A stretch of DNA of 64,000 nt from Cytophagaceae bacterium (GCA_947450365.1 CANFVE010000013.1:1-64000), one strand, 5' to 3'. Shown: positions 1 to 9,421, counted from the stretch's first letter. A program made the numbers and translations. Notes: a model not told the origin generated them from the sequence alone.

Positions 1-67
1 ATGGGGCTCGAACCCACGACCAAGCGCACCACAAACGCCTACTCTAACCAACTGAGCTACAACCGCC
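1..67 (-). tRNA. tRNA-His (anticodon GTG), 3' end cut off by the window edge
   Basis: Read on the minus strand, the 5' acceptor strand GCGGTTG is followed by TA, a D arm GCTC/GAGT, an anticodon stem GGCGT/GCGCT with loop TTGTGGT, and a T arm GTGGG/CCCAT with loop TTCGAGC. The anticodon is GTG, which reads histidine codons. A G precedes the acceptor strand at position 67, matching the extra G-1 that marks tRNA-His. The 3' acceptor strand lies before base 1. An apparent forward reading frame over this stretch is therefore not a gene. Confidence 0.93.
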
Positions 68-78
68 ATTTAGGACTG

Positions 79-109
79 CAAAAATACGCAAAGGATGCTA
101 TAATGCAAA
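79..109 (-). promoter_or_regulatory. Promoter of tRNA-His
   Basis: On the minus strand there is TTTG (106-109), 19 bases, then TATTTTTG (79-86). This matches the Bacteroidota -33/-7 consensus TTTG...TAnnTTTG. Transcription would begin about five bases before the tRNA 5' end, as expected for a tRNA gene. Confidence 0.7.
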
Positions 110-112
110 CCC

Positions 113-150
113 GATTTAAAAAATTAGGGAGAAATTTATCAAATCTCCCT
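113..150 (-). terminator. Terminator after the superoxide dismutase gene
   Basis: Arms AGGGAGA and TCTCCCT (126-132 and 144-150) flank an 11-base loop. On the minus strand the hairpin is followed by a T-rich tract. It lies just beyond the sod stop codon and before the tRNA-His promoter. Confidence 0.65.
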
Positions 151-156
151 TATTTT

Positions 157-768
157 CTATTTTTGAGCAGACAAATAACGCACCTCCGCCTTATTCCAAT
201 CCACCACACTCCAAAATGCATCGATGTAATCCGGACGCTTATTTTGGAATTTTAAATAATAGGCATGTTCCCAAACATCCAATCCAATAACCGGAAATCC
301 TTTCACATCCGCCACATCCATCAAAGGATTATCTTGATTTGGGGTAGAAGAAACTGCAACAGAACCATCTTTTTGTGCCACTAACCAAGCCCAACCCGAG
401 CCAAAGCGCGTTAAACCTGCCTTCTTAAATTCTTCCTTAAACGCATCAAAAGAGCCAAATTTCGCATCGATGGCTTTCGCCAAGGTACCTACTGGCACGC
501 CACCTCCCGCAGGAGATAAAATATTCCAAAACAAATCGTGGTTATAATGACCACCGCCATTATTCCGAACGGCAGGAGCTAGGGTCGAAATCGAAGAAAA
601 TAATTCCTCCAAGGTTTTTCCCTCTAACGCTGTGCCGGTCACGGCCGCATTTAAATTGGTCACATAGGCATTGTGATGGCGATCATGGTGAATTTCCATG
701 GTCAAGGCATCGAAATGCGGTTCTAATGCATTATTTGCATAAGGTAAAGGAGCTAGTTCAAAAGCCAT
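157..768 (-). CDS. sodA: Superoxide dismutase, Fe/Mn family
   Basis: Converts superoxide to hydrogen peroxide and oxygen, using Mn or Fe. The 203-residue length is typical. Visible family motifs are [10 protein letters not shown] near residue 26, [18 protein letters not shown] and the metal-binding DVWEHAYY near the C terminus. The second-shell segment NQDNPL has glutamine where Mn-type enzymes usually have it, so a Mn or cambialistic enzyme is more likely than a strict Fe enzyme; that is inference. There is no signal peptide, so it acts in the cytoplasm. It appears to be transcribed alone, ending at a hairpin terminator. Confidence 0.93.
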   Translation of the reverse strand: MAFELAPLPYANNALEPHFDALTMEIHHDRHHNAYVTNLNAAVTGTALEGKTLEELFSSISTLAPAVRNNGGGHYNHDLFWNILSPAGGGVPVGTLAKAIDAKFGSFDAFKEEFKKAGLTRFGSGWAWLVAQKDGSVAVSSTPNQDNPLMDVADVKGFPVIGLDVWEHAYYLKFQNKRPDYIDAFWSVVDWNKAEVRYLSAQK

Positions 769-810
769 ATCTATCGTTAATTAAAATGTTCGAATTACTA
801 ATTTATACAT

Positions 811-1251
811 TTATCTCCGCATAGAGAAAAATTCCTTTAAAAGCGCTTCAGATTCCTCAGCCAGTATCCCCGAAACCACCTCCGTTTTCGGATGCAAAAC
901 CTGCTTTGCTAGGCTCAAAAATCCACGTTTTTCTTCTGTAGCGCCAAACACTAAGCGGCCTAATTGAGACCAATAAATCGCCCCTGCACACATTAAACAT
1001 GGCTCTATGGTCACATATAGGGTACAATCCTTCAGGTATTTTGCCCCGATCGTTTGGGCCGCTGAGGTAATGGCCAGCATCTCGGCATGCGCCGTCACAT
1101 CCGTCAGAATTTCCGTTTGATTATACGCTTTCGCTACCACTTTTCCCTGACAAACGACCACCGCCCCCACGGGAATTTCTTCCTCTTCAAGCGCACGCGC
1201 AGCCTGGCGCAAGGCCAAACCCATGTAATATTCGTCTTCGTTTAGGACCAT
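811..1251 (-). CDS. tadA: tRNA-specific adenosine deaminase TadA
   Basis: Deaminates adenosine 34 of tRNA-Arg(ACG) to inosine. The 146-residue protein has the zinc deaminase signature: HAEM with the proton-shuttling glutamate, and PCLMC supplying two cysteine ligands. Its start codon overlaps the stop of aroC by one base in a TAATG arrangement, so translation of the two is probably coupled. A related nucleoside or guanine deaminase is possible, but the length and the TxEPCxMC pattern favour TadA. Confidence 0.88.
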   Translation of the reverse strand: MVLNEDEYYMGLALRQAARALEEEEIPVGAVVVCQGKVVAKAYNQTEILTDVTAHAEMLAITSAAQTIGAKYLKDCTLYVTIEPCLMCAGAIYWSQLGRLVFGATEEKRGFLSLAKQVLHPKTEVVSGILAEESEALLKEFFSMRR

Positions 1252-2336
1252 TACGCGGGCATTTGAATCACTTGATTACGCAAATAAAAATCGACAAGCA
1301 CCAAAGCCGCCATCGCCTCCACAATCGGCACTGCGCGCGGAACAACACATGGATCATGCCGACCTTTCCCCGATACCGTTATTTTATCCCCCGACTCATT
1401 CACACTATCCTGATCCATCATAATCGTCGCTACCGGCTTAAATCCAACCCGGAAATAAATAGGCTCGCCATTGGAAATACCGCCTTGAATACCCCCGGAA
1501 TGGTTGGTTAACGTCCGAATCGACCCATCCTCCTTTTTCACAATCACATCATTATGCGCCGAACCCCGAAGAGCCACCCCATCAAATCCGCTCCCATATT
1601 CAAAGCCTTTCACCGCATTAATGCTCAACATCGCCTTACCCAATTCCGCATGCAATTTATCAAACACCGGTTCCCCCAAACCTACCGGACATCCCGTAAT
1701 GTAGGCTGAAATTACACCACCCACCGAATCGCCTTCTTTTCGAATTCCATCAATATACGTAAACATTTTTTCCGCTAAAACAGGATCCGGGCAACGCACC
1801 GCGTTACTTTCCGTTAAGCTTAGATCTAATTCTTCTACGGGCGTTTCTAATTTCAATGTTCCCACCTGGGATACATAGGCTAAAATCTGAACACCCACTT
1901 TTTTCAAAACCATTTTGGCCAAAGCCCCAGCGGCCACACGGGCAACTGTTTCCCGGGCTGAACTTCGCCCGCCCCCTCGATAATCCCGCAAGCCATATTT
2001 TGCGAAATAGGTGTAATCCGCATGAGAAGGGCGAAATTGATCGGCAATATGCGCATAATCTTTGGAACGCTGATCTCCATTCCAAACTAGCATGGCGATG
2101 GGTGTCCCTGTCGTTTTTCCTTCAAAAACACCGGATAAGACCTCAATCGAATCCGCCTCTTTCCGCTGCGTAGTGATGCGCGATTGTCCCGGTTTCCGAC
2201 GATCCAATTCTAACTGAACAAAGTCCAAATCAAAATCGATCCCGGAAGGACATCCTTGAACCACGACGCCCACAGCGGGACCATGGGATTCCCCGAAGGT
2301 GCTAATCTGAAATAATTTTCCGTAAATACTTCCCAT
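1251..2336 (-). CDS. aroC: Chorismate synthase
   Basis: Catalyses the last shikimate-pathway step, 5-enolpyruvylshikimate-3-phosphate to chorismate, with reduced FMN. The 361-residue protein shows the family signatures FGESHG near the N terminus, [13 protein letters not shown] in the middle, and [16 protein letters not shown] near the C terminus. It sits six bases after batD and overlaps tadA by one base. Chorismate also feeds the menF and trp genes elsewhere in this window, and aroE lies at 8.0 kb, but these are not in one operon. Confidence 0.96.
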   Translation of the reverse strand: MGSIYGKLFQISTFGESHGPAVGVVVQGCPSGIDFDLDFVQLELDRRKPGQSRITTQRKEADSIEVLSGVFEGKTTGTPIAMLVWNGDQRSKDYAHIADQFRPSHADYTYFAKYGLRDYRGGGRSSARETVARVAAGALAKMVLKKVGVQILAYVSQVGTLKLETPVEELDLSLTESNAVRCPDPVLAEKMFTYIDGIRKEGDSVGGVISAYITGCPVGLGEPVFDKLHAELGKAMLSINAVKGFEYGSGFDGVALRGSAHNDVIVKKEDGSIRTLTNHSGGIQGGISNGEPIYFRVGFKPVATIMMDQDSVNESGDKITVSGKGRHDPCVVPRAVPIVEAMAALVLVDFYLRNQVIQMPA

Positions 2337-2342
2337 AATAAA

Positions 2343-3761
2343 TTATTTTGGCCTTTTCCAAACCAAGTAAACAATGACTGAACTCATGCCAAATAGAATT
2401 AAATTGACCACTTGACGCCAATTAACCCACCTCGACCACACCACATCCAAGGTATCTTTGAACTCAATTCCTCGATACAAATCTCCCTCGCTTTGTTTTG
2501 TGCTTAACCGATTATCCGACGATTTTCCTACCACTGAAATCACAATTTTCGAACGCAAGGTGTCAAATTTTGCTGTTTTCACGTTAAAATAAATCCATTG
2601 GAAATAGTTTCCGAGGACAAATTTACCCGGTTGTTTGGGAATTACTTGAATTATTTCGGTTTTATTCCCAAACATTTTTTCCCGAAATGGGGCAATCGAC
2701 GTGGAGGTAGCACGTGTCGAAAAATCTAAGAAATAATCCGATTCGACCGTTTTCGAGTCCCATAAAATACTATTCCCATCCCCGACTAAACTTGCAGTGT
2801 AGTCAATCGCCTGGCCGGTAGATGGTTTTTCAGTAGTTATTTTTTCAATCAATTGAAAATTTCCCACCGGCACTCGACCACTCAAAGGATGCCGAGGTAA
2901 AGGCAAAGGGCGAATCAACAAAGCTTTGCTCGTAAAATACAGCGGGGTTTTTTCCAAGGATTTCGCTTGTATTTGGAGAACCCGAAAACGTAAGGACGGA
3001 ATTCGAATTTCGCGACCGTCCAAAGGAAAATAGCTTGCCTGAAAAAAGCGGTATTCTGTAAACAACTTGCCCTTGATTTTCACCTTCAAAATACGTTCCG
3101 TCGTAAGTCCAAAATTTTCTTCCCAGCAATTTCGGGGTTTCATTTGCTGAATGAGTTGTGGAATTTGTACATCATTTTGATCAAATTCCAAGGCTAGCCC
3201 ATTCGATTCTGGCACGAAAAAGGACATGCTAAGCGTGAACCCTTGTCCGATGTAAGGTTTTGATAAGTCTGAAGAGACGATAAAAAAGGGCTGATTTGTA
3301 TTTCCATTGAACTCGACGGGGACTTCATTATTTGGCTGCGCTTCCATTGTTTCCTCCTGACTTGGACTAACCGATAAGATAAAGGGGTCGATGCGAAGGG
3401 TTTGTTGGCCCGCCTCCACTTCCAAACTCGGAATAGATAAATTTCCCACAACAGACACCTCGTAATATTGCGAAAAAGTCGAGGATTGAATCAATTGACC
3501 GTTCACCATATTAGCAGATTTACTCCGACTGATCCCCTGTTTTTTTAAATTGGGAATGTCCGGAAACCGATAGGTCGGACTTGGGTCGTTTACGGAATTC
3601 GGAGAAGAAAAAACGATGGAAATGACAAATGGTTCGGAGATGCTGATGGATTTCGAGGGCACTTGAACCACCACAGATTCTTTCGCCTGTCCGCTACACT
3701 CCAAGCTAGGAAGGCTTAAAAGGCTTAAAAAAAGCAGAAAGAGCGATAAAAATCGTGCCAT
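2343..3761 (-). CDS. batD: BatD-like oxygen-tolerance protein
   Basis: A 472-residue membrane-anchored periplasmic protein. It begins with a hydrophobic signal sequence (residues 1-24), continues with long beta-rich domains typical of BatD, and ends with one transmembrane segment near residues 450-467 followed by a short basic tail. BatD proteins normally occur with BatA/B/C/E von Willebrand and TPR proteins and a MoxR ATPase. None of those is next to this copy, so it stands apart from the usual cluster. The molecular role of the family is not settled. The assignment rests on sequence character and length. Confidence 0.72.
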   Translation of the reverse strand: MARFLSLFLLFLSLLSLPSLECSGQAKESVVVQVPSKSISISEPFVISIVFSSPNSVNDPSPTYRFPDIPNLKKQGISRSKSANMVNGQLIQSSTFSQYYEVSVVGNLSIPSLEVEAGQQTLRIDPFILSVSPSQEETMEAQPNNEVPVEFNGNTNQPFFIVSSDLSKPYIGQGFTLSMSFFVPESNGLALEFDQNDVQIPQLIQQMKPRNCWEENFGLTTERILKVKIKGKLFTEYRFFQASYFPLDGREIRIPSLRFRVLQIQAKSLEKTPLYFTSKALLIRPLPLPRHPLSGRVPVGNFQLIEKITTEKPSTGQAIDYTASLVGDGNSILWDSKTVESDYFLDFSTRATSTSIAPFREKMFGNKTEIIQVIPKQPGKFVLGNYFQWIYFNVKTAKFDTLRSKIVISVVGKSSDNRLSTKQSEGDLYRGIEFKDTLDVVWSRWVNWRQVVNLILFGMSSVIVYLVWKRPK

Positions 3762-3802
3762 TCTTGCAATTTACACATTTTGTGTGGCAGAAAATCAATG
3801 CT

Positions 3803-4549
3803 TTAGCGAAAAAGTTGCACGCGAAAGGAAATTCCCAGGGCCACATAATAATCATCCCCATGGCTTAGACTTCGGCCTGCTGAAAGGTCTAATTTGACAT
3901 GTTCACTTAGGTAATAGGCATAGCCGCCATCGGCCCATTGGTCTGTATCAGCCGATGGATATCGACCAAACAATTCCACATAGGCATATCCTTTTTTACC
4001 CAAAATGACATTCGGCGCGATGCGATAGATCCCCTCTAATGTCCCATTGGAATGAAATTCAGTCCCGAAATTATACCCGATGCCAAAGGTTTCGTTTAGG
4101 TCAATTTGACTGGTAAGCACCACATCCGCGATCGAGTGAGGGGAGGAATTTCGTTCGCTTTCGTCGCGATTTAAATTACTTAATTGATAATGACTGATCA
4201 CCGAGGTCCTGGGAAACCAGCGATTTCCTGGGGTGATGGCCCATTTAAACCCAATGGCTTCTGAATTAAATTCCATGGGCGCATGGACATTTTTTGACAA
4301 GGTACTTACGTAGCGAAGTTCTAAACGAGGGTGAATTCCGTATTTAATCAGGGTGGTTGGAATCAAAAAAGAGGTAAAACCACCGGTTTGGGCAGCATTA
4401 AATCCCATCTCGACTTGCATAAATCCCCGCTTCACGATGAAAGGGCATTCGGTTTGGTCAGGCCGATCGGTTTCCATGCGACCGCTTTGTTGGCCCATCA
4501 GCGGGTATATACATCCCATCAACAAAACCATTGTCCACCATCGAATCAT
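3803..4549 (-). CDS. Outer-membrane transporter-like protein (MetA-pathway of phenol degradation family)
   Basis: A 248-residue secreted beta-rich protein. A signal peptide precedes METDRPDQTE, a motif typical of the family named after the MetA phenol pathway, whose members are predicted outer-membrane barrels of unknown substrate. The ATG at 4549 is used here. A second ATG at 4531 (MVLLMG...) also gives a good signal peptide, and would be the better start if the TATATTTG motif at 4553-4560 is the promoter. It is not obviously linked to the neighbouring genes. Confidence 0.62.
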   Translation of the reverse strand: MIRWWTMVLLMGCIYPLMGQQSGRMETDRPDQTECPFIVKRGFMQVEMGFNAAQTGGFTSFLIPTTLIKYGIHPRLELRYVSTLSKNVHAPMEFNSEAIGFKWAITPGNRWFPRTSVISHYQLSNLNRDESERNSSPHSIADVVLTSQIDLNETFGIGYNFGTEFHSNGTLEGIYRIAPNVILGKKGYAYVELFGRYPSADTDQWADGGYAYYLSEHVKLDLSAGRSLSHGDDYYVALGISFRVQLFR

Positions 4550-4552
4550 GAA

Positions 4553-4560
4553 CAAATATA
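4553..4560 (-). promoter_or_regulatory. Candidate -7 promoter element TATATTTG
   Basis: Perfect match to TAnnTTTG on the minus strand, but with no clear TTTG at -33. It is so close to the ATG at 4549 that, if used, translation would have to be leaderless or start at 4531. Confidence 0.3.
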
Positions 4561-4585
4561 TAAATTTTTAGTCTTACCTAAAAAT

Positions 4586-5422
4586 TTATTTAGCCTTTCC
4601 AATAGTAAAGCCTAAGGCGCCTGTAAATTCACCAAACCAGATGGATTGGGAGGCGTTATCCACCGATCTGCCCGTTGTGTGTACATCCCAGAGATTCGTA
4701 TACCCACCTTTTAGGTCTGTTTGAAAAAATAATAGGCGGCTAAGATTCAATCGTAACCCGGTGCGTACGGAGGCTCCGGCCCCGGCTAAATTCCAGAAAT
4801 TATTTTGGCCTACACTAAATAAGCGAACATCAGAACGTGGCACGACCACGCCTAGGCCAAATCCATTCACCCAATCCAATTGCATTTTTCCGGCTTTCGC
4901 GCGCCAAAGTGGTTTGTAATGATCGAGTTCAATCGCGGCATAATTAAATCCATCGGTATGTTCATAATCGACAAAATCGCTCGGATTAATGACGATTGCG
5001 GCATTCGAAAAATTACCCACATAGGCTGGATTAACTGGAATCGCTGGGCTAGACACTTGGCCTGAAATAGTCCCTGTAATATGCGTCGTTTGAAAATCAT
5101 TCACCACATATTTCATGTGATCCCAACCTAAACTAATGGATAAATTATCCTTCAAAAAATAGCCCCCATGAAAATTAAATTGCGGAATGGAGAATAAAGA
5201 TGGATTAAAATAGGTTTCAAAGCCATCAAAAGGCGTGGGCGCATCTGAGGCAGCTACATTCGCAAGCGTAAAATCATAGCCAGGGCCTTTGAATCGAATA
5301 TCAGAGCCCGGATAGACCGACCGATTATAGCCCCAATAGACGAAATAAGTACCTTTTCTTTTAAGTTGTTGACCAAAAGAAGCCACACTAATCACGAAGA
5401 ACAAAATAAAATACTTAAGCAT
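4586..5422 (-). CDS. Secreted outer-membrane beta-barrel-like protein, function unknown
   Basis: A 278-residue protein with a clear signal peptide (MLKYFILFFVISVASFG). The body is rich in aromatic residues and glycine with alternating polarity, as in small outer-membrane barrels. The ATG at 5422 is chosen because it places the signal peptide at the N terminus; the frame is open upstream, but that extension is not signal-like. I do not recognise a specific family. It lies 36 bases before the next minus-strand gene and may be co-transcribed with it. Confidence 0.6.
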   Translation of the reverse strand: MLKYFILFFVISVASFGQQLKRKGTYFVYWGYNRSVYPGSDIRFKGPGYDFTLANVAASDAPTPFDGFETYFNPSLFSIPQFNFHGGYFLKDNLSISLGWDHMKYVVNDFQTTHITGTISGQVSSPAIPVNPAYVGNFSNAAIVINPSDFVDYEHTDGFNYAAIELDHYKPLWRAKAGKMQLDWVNGFGLGVVVPRSDVRLFSVGQNNFWNLAGAGASVRTGLRLNLSRLLFFQTDLKGGYTNLWDVHTTGRSVDNASQSIWFGEFTGALGFTIGKAK

Positions 5423-5588
5423 ACGTTGGTTATAAATTCGCACAAATTTGAGAAATATTATGGTGTAAAAAGAATCAGTTTGATGATAATTATCAGAAAA
5501 ATACATTTTCTTTCCATTTTTTCGTCGACAAATCTGTAAATTGCATACCCGATTGAAACAAAGCCTTATTCAAAAGGAATTTAAACAC

Positions 5589-6416
5589 ATGAGAAAAGCT
5601 ACCGTAAAATTTGAATACAAAACCTTCACCTTGGGCGCGGAAATCACCGAGGAGCAGAAAGCGTATTTTAGTAAATATGGGGTAATCCAATTTAAAAAGT
5701 TTATCTCTCCAGAAACGGCTGATGTATTTATTCAAGAATTAGCTGATATAGAAAAAAAATGGTTGGCTGAAGGAACCCAAAAAATCAATGGGATTCCGTT
5801 GAAATTCGGGAAAAATCCAGAGGGGGAGGACATGATCCAGCGGATGTGCTTCACGAACAAATACAGCACTGTGTTAGCTGAGTTTTTAAGAGATCCGCGT
5901 TTGAGCCAACTAATCGAATTCCTAGCTCCCTACGAAGGTCGTATTTCAGAAGAGGAAAAGGATGGTTTGGTGTTTAATCATTATGTCAATCAACCGAATT
6001 CCAAATTCACCCAAATGGGCTGGCATACGGATAGTCCACGGGATTTGTTTTTAGGTCAAAAAATATTACCCATGTTGAATGTGGGGATTCATTTAGATAA
6101 TTGCCCATCGTCCAACGGGGGTCTTCGTGTCATTCCAGGCACGCACAATCAAAGCGTACTTAAATTATTATTTGGCAAGAAACAATTCATTGACCATAAA
6201 CCTGATCCACGGGAAGTGGCCTTTGAAATTGAAAAAGGAGATTTAACCATACACGACGGTCGATTGTGGCATCGGGTAGAAGTATCTCCGAATTTTGGTG
6301 AAAAATCCCGTCGGCGCGTCATGTACGTACCCATCATCACCGGGAAATTCAAACCTAAATCAGCGGATAGCAAAACACCTTTTTATCACAGGTTTTCCAA
6401 GGTTGTTACGAAATAA
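5589..6416 (+). CDS. Phytanoyl-CoA dioxygenase (PhyH) family protein
   Basis: Non-haem Fe(II)/2-oxoglutarate oxygenase-like protein of 275 residues. The facial-triad elements are visible: GWHTD (HxD) in the middle and HDGRLWHRVE near the C terminus, followed by arginines of the type that bind 2-oxoglutarate. The substrate cannot be told from the sequence. The ATG at 5589 is chosen; the frame extends about 16 codons upstream without typical content. It is transcribed alone and ends at a strong hairpin shared with ruvX. A second, distinct PhyH-family gene lies at 41.9 kb. Confidence 0.8.
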   Translation: MRKATVKFEYKTFTLGAEITEEQKAYFSKYGVIQFKKFISPETADVFIQELADIEKKWLAEGTQKINGIPLKFGKNPEGEDMIQRMCFTNKYSTVLAEFLRDPRLSQLIEFLAPYEGRISEEEKDGLVFNHYVNQPNSKFTQMGWHTDSPRDLFLGQKILPMLNVGIHLDNCPSSNGGLRVIPGTHNQSVLKLLFGKKQFIDHKPDPREVAFEIEKGDLTIHDGRLWHRVEVSPNFGEKSRRRVMYVPIITGKFKPKSADSKTPFYHRFSKVVTK

Positions 6417-6422
6417 AATAGT

Positions 6423-6453
6423 AAAAAAACCGTCAAGAAATGGCGGTTTTTTT
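6423..6453. terminator. Bidirectional terminator between phyH and ruvX
   Basis: AAAAAAACCG (6423-6432) pairs with CGGTTTTTTT (6444-6453). A/T tracts on both sides make it suitable for both converging genes. The ruvX stop codon lies at the end of the T tract. Confidence 0.75.
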
Positions 6454-6865
6454 ATGCCTTCGATTCCATGTAGGATTGCAGGATGATTGTTGCCGACACT
6501 CGATCTACGGTTCCCTTTTCCCGACGATCCTTCTTAGACATCCCTCCAGCAATCATCGCTTGCATGGCCAACTTCGATGTAAATCGTTCATCATGCTCGA
6601 TTAAGGGCATTTCAGGAAATTTCTTTTTGAAGGATTTTATAAAAAAGCGAACGCCCGCCGTAGAATCTGTATCCGAATTATCTAGATTTTTGGGCATGCC
6701 GATCACCACTTGGTCCACCACTTCTTTCGCAAAATAAGCCTGTAAAAAAGCCAATAAGGTATGCGTGGGAACAGTGTCTAGGCCATTTGCGATAATTTGT
6801 AGGCTATCCGTCACGGCAATTCCCGTACGCTTTAAGCCATAATCAATCGCTAAGAGACGACCCAT
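6452..6865 (-). CDS. ruvX: Putative pre-16S rRNA nuclease / Holliday junction resolvase-like YqgF
   Basis: A 137-residue RNase-H-fold protein of the YqgF/RuvX family, thought to trim the 5' end of 16S rRNA; the older name refers to resolvase similarity. Visible signatures are the first catalytic aspartate in LAIDYGLKRTG, VIGMPKNLDN, and DERFTS near residue 94. It starts one base after the stop of the upstream YcxB-like gene, so the two form an operon. Confidence 0.9.
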   Translation of the reverse strand: MGRLLAIDYGLKRTGIAVTDSLQIIANGLDTVPTHTLLAFLQAYFAKEVVDQVVIGMPKNLDNSDTDSTAGVRFFIKSFKKKFPEMPLIEHDERFTSKLAMQAMIAGGMSKKDRREKGTVDRVSATIILQSYMESKA

Positions 6866-6866
6866 G

Positions 6867-7415
6867 TTAGTTGATGTAGCCTTTGTCGCGAAGGATTTTA
6901 TCCATCAACTTCTTGTCGTTTTCATTCACGAAAATCGAAAAAGGCAAATACATAAACTGGTATTTCCCCATTTCCAACACATAAGCCTCCTTGTCTTTGT
7001 AGGCACGAAGAATCATATCCCATTTCAACATCCCGCCTTCTTTCTCCGAAATTTTCATCATGATTTGACGTGAATCGATTTCATAGCGGTATTTGTCGAA
7101 CAACTGCTTGTATTGTGCTAATTGAGTAATTCCTGTAAATTGAATCAACCAAAAAAGGACATACCCAATCGCCCCAATGGCCACAAAAATATAGATCCAA
7201 TAATTTTTATAGGTGCCGCTTAGATTTAGGGCAACATTGGCTAAAATTAACACCAAAGGTACAAAAGCCCATTTCCACTGATTAGCCGCTAATTGACGCA
7301 TACACAAACTGATGTATTTGTTTTTTTCTAAGCCATATTTCTTTGTCTTAATCGCGAGTGGATTGGAAGGAGCTTGCATTTGTTGGCGTTGCTGCGCCCC
7401 GTACATTTTGGCCAT
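6867..7415 (-). CDS. YcxB-like membrane protein
   Basis: A 182-residue protein with two adjacent transmembrane segments (about residues 48-66 and 72-92). A C-terminal soluble region has the pattern of YcxB-like domains, including MLKWDMI and a run of short beta strands. The function of this family is unknown. The N terminus is polar and glutamine-rich. It is preceded by a -7 promoter motif and followed after one base by ruvX. Confidence 0.6.
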   Translation of the reverse strand: MAKMYGAQQRQQMQAPSNPLAIKTKKYGLEKNKYISLCMRQLAANQWKWAFVPLVLILANVALNLSGTYKNYWIYIFVAIGAIGYVLFWLIQFTGITQLAQYKQLFDKYRYEIDSRQIMMKISEKEGGMLKWDMILRAYKDKEAYVLEMGKYQFMYLPFSIFVNENDKKLMDKILRDKGYIN

Positions 7416-7446
7416 ATAACAATAATTTTAAACGCTAAATAATGCG

Positions 7447-7454
7447 CAAAGGTA
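7447..7454 (-). promoter_or_regulatory. Candidate -7 element TACCTTTG for the YcxB-like gene and ruvX
   Basis: A perfect TAnnTTTG match on the minus strand, 32 bases before the start codon, giving a short leader. No convincing -33 TTTG is present. Confidence 0.5.
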
Positions 7455-7511
7455 CAAAATTTGGATTATTTTGGTAATTTTAAATGCTATTTTCGAAATA
7501 TAACCCACATC

Positions 7512-8015
7512 ATGTCGGTAAAACAACTTTTAGACGGACCCGCCTTACTTCAAAAAATCAGGCGAATTGCCTTTCAGATTTATGAAAATAATTTCGAAGA
7601 AAAAGAAATCATTATCGCAGGCGTCGTGGGAGAAGGTTTTGCCTTGGCTGAATTCATTTGTGAACACATACGCGAGATCTCAAAAATGTCTCCTCAAGCC
7701 GTAGCCATTCGCTTAAATAAGGATGTTCCCTATGAAAGCCCGGTTGAATTTGATTGTGATGTAAGTGTTTTTGAAAACAAGGTCATCATCGTGGTCGATG
7801 ATGTCTTGAATACAGGCCGAACATTTTCCTATTCCTTGGCTCCCTTTTTGAGTATACCGGTGAAAAAAATCCAAGTAGCGGTTTTAGTCGATCGTAATTA
7901 TCGAAAATTCCCCATTTCAGCAGATTACATCGGATATGAATTATCGACGACCCTAGCCGAACACGTGCAAGTCATCATCTCGGACGCCAGCACACGCGGT
8001 GTTTATTTACGTTAA
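7512..8015 (+). CDS. PyrR-like phosphoribosyltransferase family protein
   Basis: A 167-residue type I phosphoribosyltransferase. The PRPP-binding signature VIIVVDDVLNTGRT is complete. An N-terminal stretch like that of PyrR (KQLLDGPALLQKI) suggests a uracil phosphoribosyltransferase or pyrimidine-regulator homologue, though it is not clearly either. The ATG at 7512 is used; an extension upstream is not coding-like. The last four bases overlap the stop codon of convergent aroE (shared TTAA). Confidence 0.8.
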   Translation: MSVKQLLDGPALLQKIRRIAFQIYENNFEEKEIIIAGVVGEGFALAEFICEHIREISKMSPQAVAIRLNKDVPYESPVEFDCDVSVFENKVIIVVDDVLNTGRTFSYSLAPFLSIPVKKIQVAVLVDRNYRKFPISADYIGYELSTTLAEHVQVIISDASTRGVYLR

Positions 8016-8770
8016 GCTTGCCAAATTTCCCAGGCTTTATCCGCCTGACCATGCAACATATCGATTCCTGTATGAATGCCTCCGATTCCTTGGGCCAATC
8101 CTCGTTTTAAAAACTCAGTTTCCAAAGGATTATACACCAAGTCATAAAAATAATGTTGCGCACCCAGGGGTTCGTATGGCAAAGGCGGACATGTATCTAA
8201 ATTGGGTGACATGCCCAAAGGGGTCGAATTCACGATTAGGCCAATCTCATCCAAGATAGCAAGAATCATCTCATAGGAAATCGCATCACCAGATGCCACT
8301 CGGGATACTTTTACGACCTCCATACCTAAATCCTGTAGGGCCACAATCACCGATTTCGCCGCACCACCCTGACCTAAGACTAATGCCTTTTTTGATCGAA
8401 AATTTTCAAAGGCGGGCCATTGTTCCACCGTCCGACGAAAGCCCCAATAGTCAGAATTATACCCTATTTTACGCCCATTGGGCAATATTTTAATGGTGTT
8501 AACCGCTCCGATTCGCTCCGCTGCGGGGTCTATTTCATCCAAATAAGGAATAACTTGTTGTTTGTACGGAATCGTCACATTTAAGCCTCGCAATGTATTC
8601 GAATACTCCGCAAATAAAGCGGGTAATTCATCAATGCTTGAAATCGGAAACTGTTCGTAGGAATGGCTCTCGGACAAAGCCAGCTCCGCAAATTTCTCTG
8701 TAAAATATTTTTTGGAAAAGGAATGGCCTAAGGGATATCCAATCAAGCCAAATTGTGCTGAAATCGACAT
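8012..8770 (-). CDS. aroE: Shikimate dehydrogenase
   Basis: Reduces 3-dehydroshikimate to shikimate with NADPH. The 252-residue protein has GYPLGHSFSKKYF at its N terminus (shikimate-binding), NVTIPYK with the catalytic lysine, GAVNT, and a GQGGAAKS glycine-rich nucleotide loop. The ATG at 8770 is preferred over an upstream one that lies inside dedA. It is the last gene of a three-gene minus-strand unit: phosphosulfolactate synthase, dedA, aroE. Confidence 0.94.
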   Translation of the reverse strand: MSISAQFGLIGYPLGHSFSKKYFTEKFAELALSESHSYEQFPISSIDELPALFAEYSNTLRGLNVTIPYKQQVIPYLDEIDPAAERIGAVNTIKILPNGRKIGYNSDYWGFRRTVEQWPAFENFRSKKALVLGQGGAAKSVIVALQDLGMEVVKVSRVASGDAISYEMILAILDEIGLIVNSTPLGMSPNLDTCPPLPYEPLGAQHYFYDLVYNPLETEFLKRGLAQGIGGIHTGIDMLHGQADKAWEIWQA

Positions 8771-8771
8771 A

Positions 8772-9410
8772 TTATTTCCGAGAAAAAAATTGCTTGAGAA
8801 CGCCAAAAAGGATTGGAATAACGGAAACAAACACGATGCCTAAGACTACTTTTTCAAAGTTTTCCTTAACAAACACATTATCGCCTAAATAAAAACCGGC
8901 CAAGGAAATGGATGTCACCCATAATGTTGCCCCTAAAAACCCATACAATAAATACACCGGATAGGACATGCGGCCCGCACCCGCAACGAAAGGTGCCACC
9001 GTTCGAACGATAGGCACAAAACGGGCAAGAATCACCATTTTACTGCCATATTTCGCATAAAATGCTTCGGTTTGTTCGATATGCGAGCGCTTCAAAAACA
9101 GGATTTGCTCCTTATTTTGAATCCACGAACTGAAATATCGACCTAAAAAATAATTCAATTGATCACCTAACAATGCCGCAATAATCAGCATTGGAATGAC
9201 GGTGCTTAAGGCTATTTGGCCCGAGGCAGCTGCCAATAAACCCACAGAAAACAAAAGGGAATCTCCGGGCAACAAAGGCATCACCACAAATCCAGTTTCA
9301 ACAAAAACGATGGCAAACAACAGCGCATAGGTCAATGGACCATGTGCCGCGATGAATTCTGTTAAAAAAGTAAGTGGATCCTTTAATAGATCAAGGAATT
9401 GATGAAGCAT
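8772..9410 (-). CDS. DedA/SNARE-associated family membrane protein
   Basis: A 212-residue multi-span membrane protein of the DedA family. Members are implicated in membrane lipid carrier recycling and envelope stability. The family signature ETGFVVMPLLPGDSLLF occurs near residues 38-54, and GARF-type residues (ILARFVPIVRTVAPFVAG) near residue 130. It starts 11 bases after the phosphosulfolactate synthase gene and ends one base before the aroE start, so it is co-transcribed with both. Confidence 0.88.
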   Translation of the reverse strand: MLHQFLDLLKDPLTFLTEFIAAHGPLTYALLFAIVFVETGFVVMPLLPGDSLLFSVGLLAAASGQIALSTVIPMLIIAALLGDQLNYFLGRYFSSWIQNKEQILFLKRSHIEQTEAFYAKYGSKMVILARFVPIVRTVAPFVAGAGRMSYPVYLLYGFLGATLWVTSISLAGFYLGDNVFVKENFEKVVLGIVFVSVIPILFGVLKQFFSRK

Positions 9411-9421
9411 ATAGCTGGGTT

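Noticed and set aside
1-255. Forward open frame of 84 codons at the window start
   Set aside because: The first 67 bases are a tRNA-His on the other strand and the rest covers the sod terminator and 3' end.
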